5,730 bases of DNA from Clostridia bacterium (GTDB lineage: Bacteria; Bacillota_A; Clostridia; Oscillospirales; CAG-272): positions 1 through 5,730 of the forward strand of contig JAGAIH010000396.1 of assembly GCA_017626655.1 (NCBI GenBank). The letters run 5' to 3'. The first letter of the stretch is position 1. Every line of letters begins with the position of its first letter. Below the pieces are notes generated by a model. That model searched no databases. It had not been told where the DNA came from and saw nothing but the letters and a program-made list of their open reading frames with translations. Positions 1 through 4,457 of this stretch are shown here, one piece after another. The position numbers and the translations under genes were made by a program.

Positions 1-534
1 ATGATCAACGCCGCAACCATGGCCAACATGAAGGACGGCGTCAAGATCATCAACCTCTCCCGCGACTCTCTGGTCAAGTCCGCCGACATGATCGAGGCCC
101 TGGCCAGCGGTAAGGTCTCCCGCTACGTCACCGATTTCGCCACCCAGGAGCTCATCGGTGTTCCCGGCGCCATCCTGATCCCCCACCTGGGCGCCTCCAC
201 CGAGGAGTCCGAGGACAACTGCGCCGTCATGGCCGCTCTCCAGATGGACGATTACCTCCAGAACGGTAACATCAAGAACAGCGTCAACTTCCCTGCTGTG
301 GCTATGCCCCGCTCGGGTGACGCCCGCATCTGCGTGCTCCACGAGAACGTTCCCGGTATCCTGACCAAGCTCACCGCCGTCATGGCTGACGAGGGTCTGA
401 ACATCGAGAACATGACCAACAAGTCCCGCGGAAACGCCGCCTACACCATCTTCGACGTGACCGGCAACGTCCCCGCCGCCCTGGAGGCCGACCTCACGGC
501 TTTGGAGGCTGTGCTGCGCGTCAGAGTGATCTGA
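1..534 (+). CDS. serA: D-3-phosphoglycerate dehydrogenase, C-terminal part (5' end outside window)
   Basis: Oxidises 3-phosphoglycerate to 3-phosphohydroxypyruvate with NAD, the first step of serine synthesis, in the cytosol. The visible 177 residues begin inside the NAD-binding domain, so the ATG at base 1 is an internal Met and the gene starts upstream. Family hallmarks: MKDGVKIINLSRDSLV at residues 10-25, with the catalytic Arg at 21; Glu50 at the same 29-residue distance from that Arg as in the E. coli enzyme; and PHLGASTEES with the catalytic His at 62. From about residue 108 (ARICVLHENVPGILTKL) to the end is an ACT domain, which in this family is a small-molecule regulatory or oligomerisation module. 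Ending directly after one ACT domain, without extra intervening domain sequence, fits the short clostridial form. GCC, CTC and ATC codons dominate, as in a well expressed core gene of a GC-rich genome. A hairpin terminator follows at 551. Confidence 0.95.
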   Translation: MINAATMANMKDGVKIINLSRDSLVKSADMIEALASGKVSRYVTDFATQELIGVPGAILIPHLGASTEESEDNCAVMAALQMDDYLQNGNIKNSVNFPAVAMPRSGDARICVLHENVPGILTKLTAVMADEGLNIENMTNKSRGNAAYTIFDVTGNVPAALEADLTALEAVLRVRVI

Positions 535-550
535 TTTGAATAATAAAGAG

Positions 551-580
551 AGAACGCCTCGGATTTCGGGGCGTTCTTTT
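551..580. terminator. Rho-independent terminator, probably bidirectional
   Basis: AGAACGCC (551-558) pairs perfectly with GGCGTTCT (570-577). Three further inner pairs, one of them G-U, leave a 5-nt loop, and the hairpin runs into TTTT (577-580). It lies 17 nt after the serA stop. On the other strand the hairpin is followed by the U-rich CTCTTTATTATT, so it can also end the leftward transcript of the small genes at 589-1045. Confidence 0.9.
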
Positions 581-588
581 CGTTTCGG

Positions 589-798
589 TTATGATTCTTC
601 CATCTCGCTGATGCGAATTGCTTCTTCAATGATTTCAGTTTCCTTCGCATCTTTGTTTTTCAATAAGAAATCAGCCATTTCGGCTATTCTCCAGTCTTCG
701 GGGATCAAAAGCATAATAACCTTTACTCCGTCCAGACTTACCCCCAACGCTTTCAAGCATATGATAAGCATTTCCTGTGCTTTCGATAATTCACTCAT
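589..798 (-). CDS. Small protein of unknown function (69 aa)
   Basis: I do not recognise a named family. The start at 798 is backed by a strong Shine-Dalgarno (GGGAGGAAAAG directly before the ATG), unlike the overlapping frames. The product is predicted soluble and mostly helical. Residues 3-30 are hydrophobic-patterned (LSKAQEMLIICLKALGVSL), then LIPEDWRIAEMADFLL, a short polar link, and a Glu-rich final helix (ETEIIEEAIRISEMEES). There is no signal peptide, membrane segment or cysteine cluster. It lies 52 nt downstream of the 64-aa gene at 851-1045 in the same direction, so the two are probably cotranscribed from the promoter at 1077-1105 and end at the terminator shared with serA. Base composition is less GC-rich than serA, which suggests an accessory insertion. 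Real gene likely; function unknown. Confidence 0.7.
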   Translation of the reverse strand: MSELSKAQEMLIICLKALGVSLDGVKVIMLLIPEDWRIAEMADFLLKNKDAKETEIIEEAIRISEMEES

Positions 799-850
799 CT
801 TTTCCTCCCAGTCAATATGTTATTATCCACTGACTGTCCTTGATTCTCAT

Positions 851-1045
851 TCAACTGTTGTCATGTGAGACCCGAATCATGAACATTTTTTCCGCGACTT
901 CTCTTGGTGTCCCAGCCTTGATTGCTGTCTCGATCAACCAATCAGACATCTCATGCGCCTCCCGTAGCTTGGTCTCGGGAATCAACTTTTTCGTTCCGTC
1001 TCCCATCTCGATCAAAATCATCTTTTCTTGTTGGTTTGTTGCCAT
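851..1045 (-). CDS. Small protein of unknown function (64 aa)
   Basis: Unrecognised small protein beginning MATNQQEKMILIEMGDGTKKLIPE and ending in a predicted helical stretch (EMSDWLIETAIKAGTPREVAEKMFMIR). The frame is open up to 1261, but the start belongs at 1045 (or the adjacent ATG at 1048). AAGGAG at 1053-1058 sits 7 nt from the 1045 ATG, and a perfect promoter at 1077-1105 would start the transcript near 1070, inside the longer frame, so the extra N-terminal residues cannot be made from that message. It has no signal or membrane segment. The end of this protein (MSDWLIE...EVAEKM) loosely resembles the end of its downstream neighbour (MADFLLK...EIIEEA), which may mean shared fold or ancestry, but the match is weak. 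Likely a real first gene of a two-gene unit; function not inferable. Confidence 0.7.
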   Translation of the reverse strand: MATNQQEKMILIEMGDGTKKLIPETKLREAHEMSDWLIETAIKAGTPREVAEKMFMIRVSHDNS

Positions 1046-1076
1046 CATGCTTCTCCTTGCCACCATTCTCTCTTTT

Positions 1077-1105
1077 ATTATACTCCTGCTCACCCTCATT
1101 GTCAA
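1077..1105 (-). promoter_or_regulatory. Consensus sigma-A promoter for the two small leftward genes
   Basis: On the minus strand, TTGACA (1105 to 1100), exactly 17 nt, then TATAAT (1082 to 1077). Both hexamers match consensus perfectly. The predicted start near 1070 leaves a short leader containing the AAGGAG site of the gene at 851-1045. Confidence 0.9.
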
Positions 1106-1184
1106 CCGTATCATGAACACTTTTTTGCCATTCCGCTTTTTTGTCGGTTTCGTTTCTTTATTATCAGTCTCTACTTTTTCATTC

Positions 1185-1213
1185 TTGACAAATACTACGG
1201 AATATGATATACT
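1185..1213 (+). promoter_or_regulatory. Extended -10 sigma-A promoter, first of three in tandem
   Basis: TTGACA (1185-1190), 17 nt, TATACT (1208-1213) preceded by TGA (TG at 1205-1206), an extended -10. Predicted start near 1220. It is divergent from the promoter at 1077-1105. No protein start with a ribosome site follows; instead there is a foldable RNA. Confidence 0.85.
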
Positions 1214-1219
1214 AACTGC

Positions 1220-1292
1220 GGAGGGTGACCGAGCTGATCTTTTCTGCGTGTGCTTCCACACGCATTGAACTCAGCCATGACGTCATCCTCTG
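1220..1292 (+). ncRNA. Candidate structured small RNA or leader 1
   Basis: Three nested helices can be read directly. P1 is GAGGGTGAC (1221-1229) with GTCATCCTC (1282-1290), nine pairs with one G-U. P2 is GCTGA (1233-1237) with TCAGC (1271-1275). P3 is TGCGTGTG (1245-1252) with CACACGCA (1257-1264), closed by a CTTC loop. P1 begins almost at the predicted start site of the promoter at 1185-1213. The P2/P3 internal loop is pyrimidine-rich on the 5' side (TCTTTTC). No T-tract terminator follows P1, so the 3' end is unknown and transcription may run into the next unit. I match it to no known RNA family (not SRP RNA, 6S or tmRNA by any motif I can see). The function is open. Confidence 0.5.
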
Positions 1293-1306
1293 TTCTATGA
1301 AAATCC

Positions 1307-1335
1307 TTGACAAACTGTTCCGGCTGTGATATAAT
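1307..1335 (+). promoter_or_regulatory. Perfect extended -10 sigma-A promoter, second of three in tandem
   Basis: TTGACA (1307-1312), 17 nt, TATAAT (1330-1335), with TGA directly before the -10. All elements are at consensus and spacing is ideal. Predicted start near 1342. A promoter this strong with no coding sequence behind it suggests a stable RNA or a leader. Confidence 0.9.
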
Positions 1336-1341
1336 GGAAAT

Positions 1342-1420
1342 TGAGACAGGGCGAGAGTCTTGGGCAACGCCGCTTGCGGTAGTCCCTTGCTCCGAGACCT
1401 CTGTCTCGCTCTTCTTTTCG
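1342..1420 (+). ncRNA. Candidate structured small RNA or leader 2, with alternative folds
   Basis: A long closing helix GAGACAGGG (1343-1351) with CTCTGTCTC (1399-1407), one G-U, starts at the predicted transcript start. Inside it, TCTTGG (1358-1363) pairs with CCGAGA (1392-1397), then GCAA (1364-1367) with TTGC (1387-1390), and CCG/CGG (1370-1372, 1377-1379) caps it. A competing hairpin, CGAGAC (1393-1398) with GTCTCG (1403-1408), reuses the 3' strands and is followed by the U-rich CTCTTCTTTT. The RNA can therefore be drawn as a folded form or as a terminator form. A further T-run lies at 1431-1436. No long reading frame with a ribosome site is present. Class unknown: it could be a small RNA or a switch-like leader. 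Confidence 0.5.
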
Positions 1421-1489
1421 GAACAGCCTCTTTTTTCTTGCATTGATCCCCATACAAGTAAACGAATTGTAAACAAACCCCCTATTTCC

Positions 1490-1518
1490 TTGACAAATCT
1501 CCCTGTGTCTGCTACAAT
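1490..1518 (+). promoter_or_regulatory. Sigma-A promoter for the CorC-like gene, third of three in tandem
   Basis: TTGACA (1490-1495), 17 nt, TACAAT (1513-1518). Predicted start near 1525, giving the downstream gene at 1797 a leader of about 270 nt. Confidence 0.85.
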
Positions 1519-1564
1519 ATAGAGTAATATGAGTTACAACTCGGAAAGGAGATGGTAGCCAACC

Positions 1565-1711
1565 ATGGACGGAGACAGTAGTACCGACGGGGATAATTGC
1601 ATGTGCGTGAACACCCGCGCGTGTAACCGCAACTACATTACAATGGAATATCTTTGCTCGTGTATGCCCCCATACGCGATCTTGTGGCGTGCCTGCTTTG
1701 CTCGGAATTGA
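1565..1711 (+). CDS. Possible cysteine-rich leader peptide (48 aa)
   Basis: An open frame from ATG 1565 to TGA 1709-1711 lies inside the leader of the CorC-like gene. The product would hold six cysteines, two pairs of them as CxC (residues 12-14 and 31-33), and is otherwise polar, with an acidic start (MDGDSSTDGD). Support for translation is weak: AAAGGAG at 1545-1551 is 13 nt from the ATG, further than usual, and the ATG lies at the 3' edge of a small hairpin. The stop falls inside the loop of the terminator-like hairpin at 1686-1731, so ribosomes reading this frame would open that stem. That is the geometry expected of a leader-peptide attenuator, but an open frame of this length can also arise by chance. 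Confidence 0.2.
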   Translation: MDGDSSTDGDNCMCVNTRACNRNYITMEYLCSCMPPYAILWRACFARN

Positions 1712-1736
1712 CCCGACGGGACAGGTAGGCCTTTTT
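1686..1736 (+). terminator. Leader terminator-like hairpin before the CorC-like gene
   Basis: GGCGTGCCTG (1686-1695) pairs with CAGGTAGGCC (1722-1731), nine pairs with one G-G mismatch and one G-U. The enclosed part can form TCGG/CCGA (1702-1705, 1713-1716). TTTTT (1732-1736) follows at once. It sits 60 nt before the ATG of the gene at 1797, with no gene before it since the promoter at 1490, as expected for an attenuator. Confidence 0.6.
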
Positions 1737-1796
1737 GCGTTCATTTTTCCCGCGTATATCTGAAATCTTTGTGAATTTGAATTGGAGTAAAACAAT

Positions 1797-3200
1797 ATGA
1801 GCCCCCAAGCACAGATCATCATCATGGCCGTGTGCCTCTTGATGTCCGCTTACTTTTCCGCCACCGAGACCGCCTTTTCGACCCTGAGCAAGACCAAGCT
1901 CAAGACCATGATCGACAAGGGCAACAAGCGTGCTTCCCTCGCCCTCAAGCTCAGCGAGAACTACGACAGACTTCTGTCCACCATCCTGATCGGTAACAAC
2001 CTGGTCAACATCCTGCTGTCCTCCATCGCCACGGTGTTCGTCATCACCCTGTGCGTGAACGCCAAGGATCAGACCTTCGCCGACAGCTACGGCACCCTGA
2101 TCTCCACCGCCGCCGTCACGGTCATCGTGCTGATCTTCGGTGAGATCACCCCCAAATCCATCGCCAAGAACCGCCCCGAGGGCTTTGCCATGTTCTCGGC
2201 CCCCCTTATGCAGTTCTTCATCTGGATCCTCATTCCCTTCAGCTTCCTCTTCTCCCTGTGGACAAAGCTTGTGGCCAAGCTCTTCCGCGTCAAGGCCGAC
2301 AGCAAGATGTCCCAGGAGGAGCTGCTCATGCTGGTGGAGGAGGTCCAGGAGGAGGGCACCATCGACGACGAGGAAGGCGACCTGCTCCGCAACGCCATCA
2401 ACTTCACCGAGCAAAAGGCCGAGGATATCCTGACCCACCGCGTGGATCTGGAGGGCTTCGACATCGAGACCCCCATGGAGGAGATCGGTCAGCTCTTCGA
2501 GGAGTCCCGCTTCTCCCGCCTCCTGGTCTACGAGGACAGCATCGACAAGATTGTGGGCGTCCTCCATTCCAAGGACGTTTTCACCGCCAAGGGACTCACC
2601 GACAAGCCCCTGGAGGAGCTGATCTCCCCTCCCCTGTTCATCCATAAGGGTGAGCGCATCGACGACCTGCTCCGCGACCTCCAGACCAACAAGTCCCACC
2701 TCGCCGTAGTGCTGGACGAGTACGGCGGTACTTTGGGTATCGTCACCATGGAGGACATCCTGGAGGAGCTGGTGGGCGACATCTGGGACGAGCACGACGA
2801 GGTCGTGGAGGACTACAAGGAGATCGCCGAGAACACCTTCCGCATCGACTGCGGCGGCAACCTGTCCGACTTCAGCGAGTTCTTCGACCTGGAGATCGAG
2901 TCTGACTCCATCACCATCAACGGCTGGATCATGGAGGTCCTGGACAAGATCCCCGCCTGCGGCGACCGATTCAGCTTTGAAAATCTGGATATCACCGTCA
3001 CCGAGACCGACTTCCACCGCGTCTCCCTCATCCACGTAGTTCGCAACGAGATTGAGGAAGAGAACGAAGACGAGGACAAAGAAAAGAGATCCAAAAAGGA
3101 TAAGGACGAAAACGACGACCGTGACACCAACGACGACCGAGACAGTCACGAAGACGACCGCGACTCCCACAAGAGAACCAAGGAGCGCTCCTCCGTCTGA
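1797..3200 (+). CDS. CNNM/CorC-HlyC family membrane protein with CBS pair (divalent cation transport)
   Basis: Inner-membrane protein of 467 aa, the usual length for bacterial CorC/MpfA-type proteins, which are linked to Mg2+ export and magnesium or cobalt tolerance. Domain order: a DUF21/CNNM membrane domain (about 1-165, four hydrophobic segments near 6-28, 58-86, 99-118 and 133-160), a CBS pair (about 205-335, the second ending DEYGGTLGIVTMEDILEELVGDIWDEHD at 307-334), and a CorC-HlyC domain (about 345-415). The conserved ion-site motifs of the family are present: SATETAF (21-27), GNNLVNI (66-72) and FGEITPKS (114-121). The start is fixed by GGAG at 1784-1787, 9 nt upstream. The gene is alone behind the promoter at 1490 and a 270-nt structured leader. 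Odd point: residues about 417-467 form a very charged tail with repeated DDRD units. No clean terminator follows. The transported ion cannot be told from sequence. Confidence 0.93.
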   Translation: MSPQAQIIIMAVCLLMSAYFSATETAFSTLSKTKLKTMIDKGNKRASLALKLSENYDRLLSTILIGNNLVNILLSSIATVFVITLCVNAKDQTFADSYGTLISTAAVTVIVLIFGEITPKSIAKNRPEGFAMFSAPLMQFFIWILIPFSFLFSLWTKLVAKLFRVKADSKMSQEELLMLVEEVQEEGTIDDEEGDLLRNAINFTEQKAEDILTHRVDLEGFDIETPMEEIGQLFEESRFSRLLVYEDSIDKIVGVLHSKDVFTAKGLTDKPLEELISPPLFIHKGERIDDLLRDLQTNKSHLAVVLDEYGGTLGIVTMEDILEELVGDIWDEHDEVVEDYKEIAENTFRIDCGGNLSDFSEFFDLEIESDSITINGWIMEVLDKIPACGDRFSFENLDITVTETDFHRVSLIHVVRNEIEEENEDEDKEKRSKKDKDENDDRDTNDDRDSHEDDRDSHKRTKERSSV

Positions 3201-3338
3201 TTCCCTTCCCATAACCAAGGGGTGCCCGCCGCCAAAGGTGTGTCGCCCCTTCCCTTTACCACCGGCATAGCCGTCACCTTGCACAACTTCACCTCCATCT
3301 TTTGGTTACTTTTGTCGAATATTTCTTTCCAAAAACCC

Positions 3339-3367
3339 TTGACATTTCGACCTTGTTGTGGTATAAT
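3339..3367 (+). promoter_or_regulatory. Extended -10 sigma-A promoter of tRNA-Pro
   Basis: TTGACA (3339-3344), 17 nt, TATAAT (3362-3367), with TGG (TG at 3359-3360) making an extended -10. Predicted start near 3374, about 28 nt before the mature tRNA 5' end. Confidence 0.92.
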
Positions 3368-3401
3368 TATCAAGTCGTCAGGGAGCGATCCCATGAGACA
3401 T

Positions 3402-3477
3402 CTGGGTGTGGCGCAGCTGGTAGCGCGCTACCTTGGGGTGGTAGAGGCCGCAAGTTCAAGTCTTGTCACTCAGACCA
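3402..3477 (+). tRNA. tRNA-Pro (anticodon GGG), CCA encoded
   Basis: Full cloverleaf of 76 nt. Acceptor CTGGGTG (3402-3408) pairs with CACTCAG (3467-3473), with one G-U. The D stem is GCGC/GCGC, with GG in the D loop. The anticodon stem is CTACC/GGTAG around loop TTGGGGT (3433-3439), giving anticodon GGG at 3435-3437 and G at position 37. The T stem is GCAAG/CTTGT around TTCAAGT. Discriminator A and CCA follow at 3474-3477. It reads proline codons CCC and CCU and has its own promoter and terminator. The DNA after it becomes visibly AT-richer. Confidence 0.97.
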
Positions 3478-3478
3478 G

Positions 3479-3509
3479 TTCGGAGGTTCATAACGAACCT
3501 CCGAATTTT
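3479..3509 (+). terminator. Rho-independent terminator of tRNA-Pro
   Basis: TTCGGAGGTTC (3479-3489) and GAACCTCCGAA (3495-3505) form a perfect 11-bp stem with an ATAAC loop, followed by TTTT. It begins only two nt after the CCA end. Confidence 0.95.
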
Positions 3510-3520
3510 CTTTATTTTAC

Positions 3521-3627
3521 GGGCTTTTTCGGGCTTTTTGGTGATTGCACCGCCTCGAAAACGTCCGCTTTTTTTTGCTCAAAATCGGCTCAAAATCGGG
3601 TACGACCACATGTTTGACCACATTTGT
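3521..3627. repeat. Cluster of three short tandem duplications after the tRNA
   Basis: Three different units are each duplicated back to back within 107 bp. The first is GGGCTTTTT plus one base (3521-3530, 3531-3540). The second is GCTCAAAATCG (3577-3587, 3588-3598, exact). The third is GACCACAT plus four bases (3604-3615, 3616-3627, imperfect). No gene lies here. Direct repeats of about 10-12 bp near a tRNA 3' end resemble the arm-type binding sites of tyrosine integrases, but no integrase is in the window, so that role is only a guess. Confidence 0.6.
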
Positions 3628-3690
3628 CACGAAAATGCTATATTCCATAAGGTTTTTCGGCACTTTACGATTTTTATTTTATGCAAAATG

Positions 3691-3723
3691 ACGGCGGTTC
3701 TCTGCTCTTGAGAACCGCCGTTT
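3691..3723. terminator. Strong inverted repeat, likely terminator for the leftward acetyltransferase transcript
   Basis: ACGGCGGTTCTC (3691-3702) and GAGAACCGCCGT (3710-3721) form a perfect 12-bp stem with a 7-nt loop. TTT follows on the plus strand and CATTTTGC on the minus strand. The leftward gene ending at 3835 is the only nearby transcript that needs stopping, so use on the minus strand is likely; either direction is possible. Confidence 0.65.
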
Positions 3724-3734
3724 AAGTTTTTCAA

Positions 3735-3839
3735 TTGGCTTTTTCTTTGTTTACTGCGATGTAAATTTTGAGGGCTAACAGATTGATTCTGCCAACCCTC
3801 GCGCTTTATTATCATCCCGACAAATTGGAATTTATCAAT
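3735..3839. repeat. Imperfect ~104-bp repeat, copy 1
   Basis: Aligns along its whole length in direct orientation with 4324-4426. Shared blocks in order: TTGGCTTTT, TCTTTG, TTTTGAGGGCT, ATTGAT, CCCT, TTATCATCC, ACAAAT, GGAATTT and CAAT. A central stem is partly decayed: GAGGG (3770-3774) with CCCTC (3796-3800), and CAGA (3779-3782) with TCTG (3788-3791). Its right end overlaps the TGA stop of the acetyltransferase gene (3835-3837). It looks like a small dispersed palindromic element with no coding capacity. Confidence 0.75.
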
Positions 3840-4251
3840 CAACACAATACTTTGAAAATGCTCTGCAATCTATATCTGTGTCCATAATGAAACCAAGGGA
3901 CTTATAAAAAGCAATTGTTTTCTCGGTGTTTTCTGTTAGTAGATGCAACTGATACACACCACGATAATCTTCCATTATTCTTTTAAGCAATGCCGTACCA
4001 ATACCCTGTCTTTGGTGTTCGGGATATACAAGCAAATCTTGCACAAAGACTACCGAAGAACCATCACCCACAACACGAATTATACCTACAAGTTTGCTGT
4101 CTGCAAAAGCAGCATAACTTTTTAATGAGTGCAAATAGGCATCTTTCAGCATTTGAGGTTTTCTGATGTAGTTTATCCATCCAACACTTTCGTAAAGCGG
4201 CAGTATTTCTTGCTCATTGTAATCCTTATATTCTGTAATGATATATTCCAT
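3835..4251 (-). CDS. GNAT family N-acetyltransferase
   Basis: Cytosolic acetyl-CoA-dependent N-acetyltransferase of 138 aa, a single GNAT domain of normal length. The acetyl-CoA pyrophosphate-binding motif is clear: LLVYPEHQRQGIGTALLKRIM (73-93) with QRQGIG matching Q/RxxGxG/A. The preceding strand is VVFVQDL (67-73) and the C-terminal acetyl-CoA motif is TIAFYKSLGF (112-121). Substrate cannot be assigned; single-domain relatives acetylate small amines, peptides or antibiotics. The start at 4251 has GAGG 9 nt upstream and its own promoter at 4290-4318. Codon use is AT-rich (TTA, AAA, ATA), unlike the serA and CorC-like genes. Near-identical-length repeats lie at both sides (3735-3839, 4324-4426), the left one covering the stop codon. 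Likely acquired DNA. Confidence 0.92.
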   Translation of the reverse strand: MEYIITEYKDYNEQEILPLYESVGWINYIRKPQMLKDAYLHSLKSYAAFADSKLVGIIRVVGDGSSVVFVQDLLVYPEHQRQGIGTALLKRIMEDYRGVYQLHLLTENTEKTIAFYKSLGFIMDTDIDCRAFSKYCVD

Positions 4252-4289
4252 AGTTTCGCCTCGTCAAATTCTTGTTTATCGGTGAGTTT

Positions 4290-4318
4290 ATTATATCATA
4301 TTTCTATGAACTTTTCAA
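4290..4318 (-). promoter_or_regulatory. Extended -10 sigma-A promoter of the acetyltransferase gene
   Basis: On the minus strand, TTGAAA (4318 to 4313), 17 nt, TATAAT (4295 to 4290), with TGA directly before the -10. Predicted start near 4283, some 30 nt before the ATG. It starts only 6 bp from repeat copy 2. Confidence 0.85.
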
Positions 4319-4323
4319 CCGAT

Positions 4324-4426
4324 TTGGCTTTTCTTTGCTTCCTCCAACGCAATTTTTGAGGGCTGACGATTGATGTCGTCAGCCCTTGCTCTTATCATCC
4401 ATCCCAACAAATGGGAATTTGACAAT
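4324..4426. repeat. Imperfect ~104-bp repeat, copy 2
   Basis: The better preserved partner of 3735-3839. Its central stem is perfect: AGGGCTGACG (4359-4368) with CGTCAGCCCT (4377-4386) around an 8-nt loop. A second small stem is TCCC (4402-4405) with GGGA (4413-4416). The hairpin is not followed by a T-tract on either strand (TGCTC on plus, CAAAAA on minus), so it is not a standard terminator. It lies between the acetyltransferase promoter and the 3' end of the hydrolase gene. Confidence 0.78.
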
Positions 4427-4457
4427 TTATTTCAAATTTTGAATTCTTGTATAATTA

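Larger units (their letters stand above)
1525..1736 (+). promoter_or_regulatory. Long structured 5' leader of the CorC-like gene, candidate riboswitch or attenuator
   Basis: About 270 nt separate the predicted start near 1525 from the ATG at 1797, and the first 210 nt are rich in hairpins: GAGT/ACTC (1531-1534, 1539-1542); ATGGT/ACCAT (1552-1556, 1562-1566); and a nine-pair hairpin (1658-1666 with 1671-1679, CCCC loop). At the end is a terminator-like stem with five Ts. The octamer CCGACGGG occurs twice (1584-1591, 1713-1720). The layout fits transcription attenuation, and the target is a cation-transporter-type protein, so a metal-sensing RNA is a reasonable guess. I could not match it to the M-box or yybP-ykoY consensus. 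The ligand, or a leader-peptide mechanism instead, remains open. Confidence 0.55.

Noticed and set aside
851..1261. Longer 136-aa version of the 64-aa leftward gene
   Set aside because: The perfect promoter at 1077-1105 starts transcription inside it, and the only good ribosome site is at 1053-1058, before ATG 1045.
1525..1736. M-box or yybP-ykoY riboswitch
   Set aside because: The leader lacks the conserved GGGGAGUA-type and CUUUACC-type loops of yybP-ykoY and the conserved core stretches of the M-box, as far as can be judged by eye.
3217..3251. AAGGGGTG/CGCCCCTT inverted repeat as terminator of the CorC-like gene
   Set aside because: Eight pairs with a 19-nt loop and no T-run afterward (CCCTTTACC follows); too weak to call a terminator.
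1638..3284. Very long leftward open frame (548 aa) opposite the CorC-like gene
   Set aside because: It is an antisense shadow: low-complexity V/G/D/L-rich translation with no family motif, while the plus strand has clear CNNM, CBS and CorC-HlyC motifs and a proper ribosome site.
3222..3617. Rightward 131-aa open frame
   Set aside because: It runs through the tRNA-Pro gene and its promoter and terminator and has no protein motif.
3735..4426. Integron-like cassette with attC sites around the acetyltransferase gene
   Set aside because: The 3' placement of hairpin repeats is suggestive, but I find no paired RYYYAAC/GTTRRRY core sites at the ends and no integrase. A dispersed small repeat explains it better.
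4419..4455. TTGACA (4419-4424) and TATAAT (4450-4455) on the plus strand as a promoter
   Set aside because: The spacer is 25 nt, far from 17, and the only thing downstream is the 3' end of an opposite-strand gene.
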